This document shows positions 1 through 5,603 of a DNA stretch of 7,686 nt, one piece after another; the stretch's first letter is position 1; each line of letters starts with the position of its first letter. This DNA is from Chlamydiia bacterium (GTDB taxonomy: Bacteria; Chlamydiota; Chlamydiia; Chlamydiales; SM23-39). The notes beneath the pieces were generated by a model that was not told the origin of the DNA, did not search any database, and was given only the letters and a program-made list of their open reading frames with translations. The position numbers and the translations under genes are program-made. The DNA lies in assembly GCA_016194825.1 (NCBI GenBank), contig JACQAR010000063.1, forward strand, positions 1 through 7,686. The letters run 5' to 3'.

Positions 1-2517
1 ATTGTTTACGTGCTTGATCGTTAATACAGCCGTCTCTTCTTCCGACCTTAGCAGCGGATGAACCCCGTTACGACTCTTTTGTCTAGAGATAATATTGGAG
101 AGGGTAACGCCCAACCATTCTAATGAAATAGCTATGTTGCTACCCAATGTGAACAGCAAATCGGCCATTCCATTCAAAAGCTGTTTAAAAGGATACGGCG
201 CGATCGAAGGATCTGCTGGGAATGCCTCCAGATCCTTCTTATATTGCTCGAATCCGGCTAAACGGAGAAGGGCAGACATCAACTGTTCTTTGTAAGACTC
301 ATCTTGTAGTCTTGCCCCTATTTGACCCGCACCATCTTTTTTTCCAATCAGAGCGCAAAAGGCTTCAGCGAGTTGCTGATCGGAAAAAACAAAAATCTCC
401 CGCCCTAAATCCTCCGCCCCCCCGATCATCCAGGTTTGGTTGAGGTGTAAAAGATGGTATGGAGTGGGCTTGAAATGTTGGCGAGGGACGAACCTGCAAT
501 CGACTCGCATCCCAATTTCTCTGAGTTGTTGTAAGTATCCATTCACGATCTTTTTTCCTGGCGAATTTAAGTCGATGATCATGATGAGAGCAAATGTCCC
601 TGCCACAGAATAGTGACGGTCTCTGAATTTGGTGTGAGTAAAAATGCAACATGTTGTATCAACAGCGATTCCTTCTTTTTTCAATGCCGGGATTATGTGT
701 CTACGGACAGTTTCCAATATCAGATACTTTCGCATATCATGCCAAACTGAGCACGCTTGAAGCCGCTCAGGTAAACCCTTCCCTGCAAACATTAAATTCA
801 AGGTTTGGAGCCGTTCGTCGACTTGTCTCAAATGCCATCGGAGAAAATCTGCAAATTCGCCGATCTTGCTTCTCAAGATCGCCTCACTTCGTGGTAAAAA
901 TGCGGGGTCGAGTTGAATCGAAGGAGGCGGTCCATCTGTTTCCAGTTCGGGTCCAAGACTCTTCGGCATCTCAATAGAATCTAAACTACACTGGACAACA
1001 GTGGATAAATGGGTGTGCGCAGTGGCTCCCACTTTATTGGTCAGAGGCTTATAGCCAATCACATCAGAGGTAAATAGGCCTGGAAAAATTCGAATCGGAA
1101 CTCCCGACGCCTCATGAAGAGCTCTTGCGATGTGGTAAGTCTCGCAATCGACCGAATGAACTTTATTTTGCAATGCCCTTTGATGCCATACGCCTGTCTC
1201 TTCCAAAGGAGACAAGACGGTCTCGTTCTTCCTTCCTCTATGGACAGGAACACCCGGCAGATGTACTGGTAAAGGAGGGATTCTATCGAGATCGATCTGC
1301 GTCCCATCCCTTAATACCGTGGACTGGATCAACTGATAACTGCCGAGAGCAGCGCTTTCGTCCAGCGATCCGCCAGCTCCTAACAAGACAAAATTGCGAA
1401 CCCCTCTCCGGATCAGTTCGGCTGTCGCAGGATAAGCGAGATCGCCATTCGGCATTTTGAGAGCGATGATAGACCACTTTTTGCCTTGAATTTCCATCTC
1501 AACCAGCGAATAGCTAAAGACCCCGCCCAATTCTTCGGTTGTCCTCAACCGATGCTTCTTCCCCAACAAATGCTCCGCTGTTGCTTTTTCATTTCTTTGG
1601 GCTGTTGCATCCGCCATTTCTAAGGGATAGAATCTTTTGGCCATTTCGATCAAAATCTGCGCCCGAGTCCCAATGAAAGCAATGTCGACGTCGTGAGGGA
1701 CGTGATTGAAAAACTCATTTTGCAGCATTTCAGCACAGAGAGCTCTCTGCATTGCGACATTTCCTCGAACCAGTACGGTTTCCATGTCGATTTTTGAATA
1801 TCTCAATTCTAACAGCAAATGGACTAGTTTAGAGTCATTCACCACGTTGCAAGCTACCACTTTTTGCACTTTGGGATCGGACCGACTTTGGACAAGGAAA
1901 AACCGGATCGAACTATTGGTGCACATTTCTCCTAGGATCCGGAAGCCTAATTCCGCGTAGAATTTCTGCATGTCTTCAGACGAACCGACAAATACATCGA
2001 CATTACCGCACAGCCTCATTTGATGGAGGATAGCGTCGGAAATTCTCACTCGTAAATAGTCAGGAATGGGAATTGTGTGCTCTTGATTGATATCCCAACG
2101 CTGAATCTCGAGAGCAACGGAACTGCCACTGATGTACTTTGTGAAGAGATCCGACTGGATTTTTCTAGGGGGAGCGGCTTCTATTCTATCCGCTTGCTCT
2201 AACTGCTTCAAAGCAACAAGGGCATATTTATTCGCCTGGCCGATCCAGCCAGAGGGATCAACAGAAGGGATAGCAAATTCTTCACAAAGATTCGTCAAAT
2301 TTACAACCAACCGTTTTTTTAAAACATCTACATCTGCACGCTCTCTTGTTTCCCCAATGCTCCTATCCAAGGCTTTTGACGCGACCAATCTGATGTCTTC
2401 ATTTTCCTCCTTAGTCACCTGAAGTCGGAGCCGGTCGACGAATTCTCTGTACTTGAGTTCTCGCCAAAGTTCCGCGGTTCGAAGTCGATCTTGCGAAGTA
2501 GGTGCTGGAGTTGCCAT
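1..2517 (-). CDS. Large protein with a nucleoside-phosphorylase-like central domain (C-terminus outside window)
   Basis: Reading the minus strand from the ATG at 2517 gives 839 consecutive sense codons with no stop before the window edge, so this is one long gene truncated at its 3' end by the window. I do not recognise the whole protein. There is no signal peptide; the N-terminus is charged and helical. Around residues 350-490 the order of motifs resembles the PNP/MTA-nucleosidase superfamily: an M-P-N-G turn at 355-358, a helix, then a hydrophobic strand leading into a Gly-rich loop (GAGGS, 380-384), then VDCET (456-460) with Glu459 where the family has its ribose-binding M-E, and TSD (483-485) with Asp485 where the family has its catalytic Asp. 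Known members bind nucleosides and cleave the N-glycosidic bond; activity here is inference. The flanking regions (1-340, 500-839) are unassigned. No clear Shine-Dalgarno precedes the ATG. The frame is certain; the domain call is moderate. Confidence 0.85.
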   Translation of the reverse strand, partial: MATPAPTSQDRLRTAELWRELKYREFVDRLRLQVTKEENEDIRLVASKALDRSIGETRERADVDVLKKRLVVNLTNLCEEFAIPSVDPSGWIGQANKYALVALKQLEQADRIEAAPPRKIQSDLFTKYISGSSVALEIQRWDINQEHTIPIPDYLRVRISDAILHQMRLCGNVDVFVGSSEDMQKFYAELGFRILGEMCTNSSIRFFLVQSRSDPKVQKVVACNVVNDSKLVHLLLELRYSKIDMETVLVRGNVAMQRALCAEMLQNEFFNHVPHDVDIAFIGTRAQILIEMAKRFYPLEMADATAQRNEKATAEHLLGKKHRLRTTEELGGVFSYSLVEMEIQGKKWSIIALKMPNGDLAYPATAELIRRGVRNFVLLGAGGSLDESAALGSYQLIQSTVLRDGTQIDLDRIPPLPVHLPGVPVHRGRKNETVLSPLEETGVWHQRALQNKVHSVDCETYHIARALHEASGVPIRIFPGLFTSDVIGYKPLTNKVGATAHTHLSTVVQCSLDSIEMPKSLGPELETDGPPPSIQLDPAFLPRSEAILRSKIGEFADFLRWHLRQVDERLQTLNLMFAGKGLPERLQACSVWHDMRKYLILETVRRHIIPALKKEGIAVDTTCCIFTHTKFRDRHYSVAGTFALIMIIDLNSPGKKIVNGYLQQLREIGMRVDCRFVPRQHFKPTPYHLLHLNQTWMIGGAEDLGREIFVFSDQQLAEAFCALIGKKDGAGQIGARLQDESYKEQLMSALLRLAGFEQYKKDLEAFPADPSIAPYPFKQLLNGMADLLFTLGSNIAISLEWLGVTLSNIISRQKSRNGVHPLLRSEEETAVLTIKHVNN

Positions 2518-2601
2518 TTATGTAGAGTCAAAAAAAAATTAACACATCTATTTTAGCCAAAGAAAACAAATTAATTCCACATAAAATGTAACCTCAAAAA
2601 A

Positions 2602-2630
2602 ATTGTATATTAACGTGTCGATTTACTCAA
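2602..2630 (-). promoter_or_regulatory. Candidate sigma70-type promoter for the large left-hand gene
   Basis: On the minus strand, TTGAGT (2630-2625) and TACAAT (2607-2602) are separated by exactly 17 bases, matching 4/6 and 5/6 of the consensus. Initiation would fall near 2595 and give a leader of about 78 bases to the ATG at 2517. The -35 element starts inside the T-run of the preceding terminator. The surrounding stretch is AT-rich, so a chance match is possible. Confidence 0.5.
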
Positions 2631-2662
2631 AAAAAAAGCCTGGTCTTTTGGACCAGGCTTTT
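2629..2662 (-). terminator. Intrinsic terminator of the RRM gene
   Basis: A perfect 12-bp inverted repeat (2634-2645 with 2651-2662, core GCCTGGTC/GACCAGGC) with a 5-base loop is followed, in minus-strand reading, by a run of nine T (2637-2629). It begins about 30 bases after the RRM stop codon. On the plus strand only four T follow the stem directly, so it is mainly a minus-strand terminator. Confidence 0.92.
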
Positions 2663-2691
2663 GCGCACACCTATAAAGGTGTAAGCTGGGT

Positions 2692-3120
2692 TTAGCGATT
2701 GTGGAAACCGCCACGATCTCCTCGATCGCCGCCGCCACGGTATTCACGACGCTCGCCACCGCGATCGCCCCACTCACGACGTGGACGGAATTCTCCGCCA
2801 CCGCCAGCTGGACGCTCACGACGCTCGCCACCGCCAAAAGAGCGGCCGCCGCCATCGCGCTGTTCAGTTCTTGCCCAGTCAATCATCAGGGATTTGCCCT
2901 GGAATGGCTGGCCATTCAATGCATCTTTTGCCTTGCCTGCAGAATCTGGTGTGTCCATCATGACAAACGCAAATCCTCTTGATCTGCCTGAAAATCGATC
3001 CATGACGATTTTCACGCTCTCAACTTGTCCGTAGCTGCCGAACAATTCGCGGACTTGATCTTCTGTTGCATCAAAGTTGAGGTTTCCCACATACAATTTT
3101 TGATTTTGTTGCTGATTCAT
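2692..3120 (-). CDS. RRM-domain RNA-binding protein with Gly/Arg-rich tail
   Basis: The 142-residue protein has one RNA recognition motif at about 8-85: RNP2 is LYVGNL (9-14) and RNP1 is RGFAFVMM (48-55), with the aromatic residues that stack on RNA (Tyr10, Phe50, Phe52). Residues 88-142 form a low-complexity tail rich in Gly, Arg and Glu with several RGG/RRE repeats. This matches the small bacterial glycine-rich RRM proteins known from cyanobacteria and some other phyla, which bind RNA in the cytoplasm and in several cases respond to cold; the targets here are unknown. The start is supported by GGAG (3128-3125) four bases upstream of ATG. The gene is monocistronic: a near-consensus promoter lies about 150 bases upstream and a strong terminator directly downstream. 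The GC-rich repetitive tail encoding produces spurious open frames on the opposite strand. Confidence 0.95.
   Translation of the reverse strand: MNQQQNQKLYVGNLNFDATEDQVRELFGSYGQVESVKIVMDRFSGRSRGFAFVMMDTPDSAGKAKDALNGQPFQGKSLMIDWARTEQRDGGGRSFGGGERRERPAGGGGEFRPRREWGDRGGERREYRGGGDRGDRGGFHNR
2744..2834. repeat. Exact 19-bp direct repeat inside the RGG-tail coding region
   Basis: The 19-base string tcacgacgctcgccaccgc occurs at 2744-2762 and again at 2816-2834. Both copies are in the same frame and encode a GGERRE peptide in the tail of the RRM protein. The tail probably grows or shrinks by slippage or recombination between such repeats, so its length may vary between strains (inference). Confidence 0.85.
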
Positions 3121-3230
3121 AGTTCTCCAAAAAAATATAATAAAGACCCTAAAAAGCTACGGCCAGATTTTTCATGGAATTTGTTCTGCGAAAAAAGGAC
3201 CAAGACAAGCCAGGGCTACATGTTACGTTA

Positions 3231-3262
3231 CATAAAGGGATGGCAATTACCATAACTTTATG
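3231..3262 (-). promoter_or_regulatory. 5'-end stem-loop in the RRM gene leader
   Basis: CATAAAG (3231-3237) pairs with CTTTATG (3256-3262). After a 2x2 internal loop, an inner stem is formed by 3240-3244 and 3249-3253 with a 4-base loop. In minus-strand RNA the inner stem includes a G-U wobble that would be an A-C mismatch in the other strand, so it folds better as RRM leader RNA. The predicted transcript start (about 3261) puts this hairpin at the extreme 5' end of the mRNA, where such stems protect transcripts from decay. It could instead be a DNA operator. The remaining leader, 3121-3230, shows only a tandem GTTAC repeat (3222-3231) and the Shine-Dalgarno. Confidence 0.55.
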
Positions 3263-3275
3263 AAACCATTATACT
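3247..3275 (+). promoter_or_regulatory. Candidate rightward promoter for the GGQ-factor operon
   Basis: TTACCA (3247-3252) and TATACT (3270-3275) are 17 bases apart, matching 4/6 and 5/6 of the sigma70 consensus. Initiation near 3282 would give a leader of about 39 bases to the ATG at 3321. Its -10 overlaps the -10 of the stronger leftward promoter, so the two could not be occupied together. A second TATACT at 3309-3314 has no matching -35. Confidence 0.45.
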
Positions 3276-3296
3276 ATACCCTCCCTATCGAGTCAA
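3268..3296 (-). promoter_or_regulatory. Strong sigma70-type promoter of the RRM gene
   Basis: On the minus strand, TTGACT (3296-3291) is followed by a 17-base spacer and a perfect TATAAT (3273-3268). With 11 of 12 consensus positions matched it is the best promoter in the window. The predicted start is near 3261, giving a leader of about 140 bases before the RRM gene, long for a gene of this size. Confidence 0.85.
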
Positions 3297-3320
3297 AGGG
3301 ATTTCTGATATACTGGAAGT

Positions 3321-3722
3321 ATGAAAGAGGAAAAGAAGAACCAGCTAGCTGCCCGGATGGAAAAACTAGGCATTCAGGAACAAGACCTTACAGAAAAATT
3401 TATCCTAGGCTCCGGCAGCGGCGGCCAAAAGATCAATAAAACCTCTTCCTGCGTCTACTTAAAACACGCCCCCTCCGGTATTGAGATCAAGTGCCAACGA
3501 GATCGCTCCCGAGAGATGAACCGCCTCCTCGCCCGCAGAGAACTATGCGATCGCATTGAGGATCAGATGCTTAAAGAAAAAAGCGCCCGGCAGCAGGCGA
3601 TCGAGAAAATCCGTCGTCAGAAGCGCAAGCGTTCCAAGCGAGCCCAGGAGAAGGTGCTTGCCTCCAAAAAAACCCGCGGCCTAATCAAAGCTCTACGTCA
3701 AAATCGCACTCCTGATTTATAA
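3321..3722 (+). CDS. GGQ (RF-1 domain) peptide-release/ribosome-rescue factor-like protein
   Basis: This 133-residue basic protein consists of the catalytic domain of class I release factors without the codon-recognition domains. The GGQ motif is at 34-36 in the context GSGSGGQKINKTSS, with Gln36 being the residue that positions water to hydrolyse peptidyl-tRNA. It is followed by the family's GIEIKCQ-R-R-x-x-N-R-x-L-A-R segment (about 53-73) and a long Lys/Arg tail (84-130) expected to sit in the ribosomal mRNA channel or contact rRNA. The LKH-x-PSGI-x-[IV]KC wording is closer to mitochondrial MTRFR (C12orf65) and the bacterial stand-alone relatives than to E. coli ArfB. It probably frees nascent chains from stalled ribosomes or free large subunits (inference). 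The start at 3321 is preceded only by a weak GGA at very short spacing; an internal ATG at 3357 is less likely. It leads a tight cluster with the downstream pseudouridine synthase. Confidence 0.9.
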   Translation: MKEEKKNQLAARMEKLGIQEQDLTEKFILGSGSGGQKINKTSSCVYLKHAPSGIEIKCQRDRSREMNRLLARRELCDRIEDQMLKEKSARQQAIEKIRRQKRKRSKRAQEKVLASKKTRGLIKALRQNRTPDL

Positions 3723-3732
3723 TGTTTACTCT

Positions 3733-4572
3733 ATGGAATACCGTGTCCCTGCCCCGATGAAGGCCTTGGAGGCCCTCCGCCACCTTTTTCCCGATAGCTC
3801 CCGTCGCACCCTACAGAATTGGATCCGGGGAGGGCGCTTTCAGGTCGATGGAGAAAAGCTCAGCCGCGATGATCAGTCGCTCCTAGAAGGGCAAGTCGTT
3901 TCTTCCCACATCTCCTTTTCTGCCCCCAAAATCCCAGGTATTACGATTCTCTATGAAGATCGGTATATGATTGCCATCGACAAGCCAAAAGGGCTCCTCA
4001 GCGTCCCCCTCGACGGAGAGCACGCCCATCGCCACGCTCTGGGGCTGTTACGCCGTTATTTAGGGACCGAGCAGATTTTTGCTGTCCACCGGATTGACCG
4101 AGAGACGAGCGGCGTTCTCCTCTTTGCCCGCGGTAAAGAGTCAGAAGAGAAGCTCAAGGATCTGTTCGAAAGGCATGATATCGAGCGGCACTATTTTGCG
4201 ATTGTTGAAGGGCATCTCAAAGAAAGTCATGGCACATGGAATGTGCCACTCAAAGAGCTTGCCTCTTATGACGTAGTGGCAGCGCCAGATGGAAAACCTG
4301 CAGTCACCCACTTCGAGGTAGAAAGACGCTCGCCCAAATACACCTATTTGAGGCTCCGACTGGAGACGGGACGGAAGCACCAAATCCGGGTGCATTGTCA
4401 ATTAGCAGGCCATCCTGTTTTAGGGGATCGGCGCTACGGCTCTACAGAAAACCCCATCGGCCGCATGTGTCTGCATTCTCTGCATATGGAATTTAAGCAC
4501 CCCTTTACGGAAAAAATGCTCTCGTTTAATTCTCCGATCCCAAAACAATTCAAGAAGATGATGATAGGTTAA
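3733..4572 (+). CDS. RluA-family rRNA/tRNA pseudouridine synthase with N-terminal S4 domain
   Basis: The 279-residue enzyme isomerises uridine to pseudouridine in structured RNA. Residues about 7-58 look like an S4 RNA-binding domain (SRRTLQNWIRGGRFQVDG region), as in RluC and RluD. The catalytic domain begins at about 70 (ILYEDRYMIAIDKPKGLLSV). The active-site motif HRIDRETSGVLLFA is at 119-132 with nucleophile Asp122, and the RLETGRKHQIRVH block (209-221) carries the family's conserved Arg and His residues. It is somewhat shorter than E. coli RluC/RluD (about 320), so the target uridine cannot be assigned from sequence. It starts 10 bases after the GGQ-protein stop, with no Shine-Dalgarno, which suggests translation coupled to the upstream gene. 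The stop lies 8 bases before the protease gene. Confidence 0.94.
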   Translation: MEYRVPAPMKALEALRHLFPDSSRRTLQNWIRGGRFQVDGEKLSRDDQSLLEGQVVSSHISFSAPKIPGITILYEDRYMIAIDKPKGLLSVPLDGEHAHRHALGLLRRYLGTEQIFAVHRIDRETSGVLLFARGKESEEKLKDLFERHDIERHYFAIVEGHLKESHGTWNVPLKELASYDVVAAPDGKPAVTHFEVERRSPKYTYLRLRLETGRKHQIRVHCQLAGHPVLGDRRYGSTENPIGRMCLHSLHMEFKHPFTEKMLSFNSPIPKQFKKMMIG

Positions 4573-4580
4573 AAAGGAAG

Positions 4581-5603
4581 ATGAACAGAACAGCAGGATG
4601 GGCAATTTCCAACAGCTTAGATATGCATTACGCAAATAGTGCTAGAGAATATTCAGTTGAGGAGTTTTTGTCGCAACAGCCTGCAGCAACAGCTGCCGTT
4701 GACAGACTATCCCAAGCTGCTATTTTAGTACGAGATGCTTTTGGTAGATTTATTGGAAATGGGGTAGCCATTGCCCCCACCCTTGTGCTTACTGTTGGAC
4801 ATTGTGTAAATAACAATGACGAAAGGGTGATTTTTGATGGAGCATGCACCTCATCTCATGATTTTAAAGTGATACATTGCCCTACAGAAAGATTTGTTTC
4901 CGTTCCTCTGACTGTTACTCCTGGCGTGGGAGAATCCGTGCAACTGTATTTTAAAGAAGATCAACGACAATATGCCAAACTGTTTGTCTCTGAACAAAAT
5001 CGCCAGGCCAGTCGCAGCGACCGAGCTTTGGTTCCTACTTATCCCGGAGAAAGCGGCGCACCTAGAATGTCTTTACATTCAGGCGCAGTGCATGCGATTC
5101 ACCAAGGAGAAAGCGAAGGACTGAAGGTATTAGATATTTACACCGCACTGAGCCAGGCTGTTTACAATCCTGAGGATCCACAAACTCAAAGCGCACAATT
5201 TATTCTCAACCAAATGAACGTTTTAGACAAGGAAATGGCGGCCTTCTACTGGGCTCCTGTAGAACTAAAGATAGGCGCTGTCCAAGAAGAAAAGCCGGGA
5301 GTCAAGGGTGAGCTCTATTTGCACGGTCGTAAGGGTAGAGGAGAGAAACCTTTTCGTTATTTTGAAGAATGCGAGACAGGTTCTGGTCCTAGAAAACTAA
5401 CCATTTCTAAAGATGGCACTCATGCTCGTGTAACGTATGCCATTTCCCCCAATCCTCATAAAGATAGTACTTACAATAAGAAACAAGAAGAATTTTACCG
5501 ACACCTAGCCACTGCATTAGCACAGCAGTATGAAGCCACGGGTAATTTTCCCGGGCAAGGAACCATACGGGTATTTGGCGTAGAATATACTTTAACGCCT
5601 TAG
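4581..5603 (+). CDS. Trypsin-like (chymotrypsin-fold) serine protease homologue with unknown C-terminal region
   Basis: In this 340-residue protein, residues about 45-215 resemble the chymotrypsin/V8 fold: the strand GNGVAIAPTLVLTVGHCV (59-76) contains His74 in a variant of TAAHC, and YPGESGAP (154-161) contains Ser158 in a variant of GDSGGP. The catalytic Asp normally found in a D-I-A-L-like strand is not obvious; the equivalent stretch reads RFVSVPLTV (104-112). It may be degenerate or use another acid. No signal peptide or membrane segment is visible, so it is cytosolic or exported without a Sec signal, for example by type III secretion (inference). Residues about 225-340 form a second region I do not recognise. 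AAGGA lies only 2 bases before the ATG; Met15 (4623) is an alternative start without a better site. Its base composition appears more AT-rich than rluA upstream. It starts 8 bases after that gene and probably shares its transcript. Confidence 0.85.
   Translation: MNRTAGWAISNSLDMHYANSAREYSVEEFLSQQPAATAAVDRLSQAAILVRDAFGRFIGNGVAIAPTLVLTVGHCVNNNDERVIFDGACTSSHDFKVIHCPTERFVSVPLTVTPGVGESVQLYFKEDQRQYAKLFVSEQNRQASRSDRALVPTYPGESGAPRMSLHSGAVHAIHQGESEGLKVLDIYTALSQAVYNPEDPQTQSAQFILNQMNVLDKEMAAFYWAPVELKIGAVQEEKPGVKGELYLHGRKGRGEKPFRYFEECETGSGPRKLTISKDGTHARVTYAISPNPHKDSTYNKKQEEFYRHLATALAQQYEATGNFPGQGTIRVFGVEYTLTP

Noticed and set aside
365..652. Possible frameshift in the large minus-strand gene at the seven-C run near 417-423
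   Set aside because: The original frame stays open through the run and on to the window edge, so no frameshift is needed; the alternative 95-codon frame is a shadow.
95..2422. Several plus-strand open frames of 66-111 codons (for example 651-977, 1125-1460, 2132-2422)
   Set aside because: All lie opposite or out of frame with the uninterrupted 839-codon minus-strand gene, lack ribosome sites and have no recognisable protein character.
2610..2882. 90-codon minus-strand frame overlapping the RRM gene in another frame
   Set aside because: It runs through the terminator hairpin and gives an Ala/Val-rich product typical of a shifted reading of Gly/Arg codons.
2699..3034. Pro/Ser/Arg-rich plus-strand open frames opposite the RRM gene
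   Set aside because: They are mirror products of the GC-rich Gly/Arg codons of the RGG tail; the minus strand carries clear RNP1 and RNP2 motifs, a promoter and a terminator.
3025..3255. 76-codon plus-strand frame spanning the divergent intergenic region
   Set aside because: It starts inside the antisense of the RRM gene and covers promoter and leader sequence; there is no ribosome site and its product has no recognisable features.
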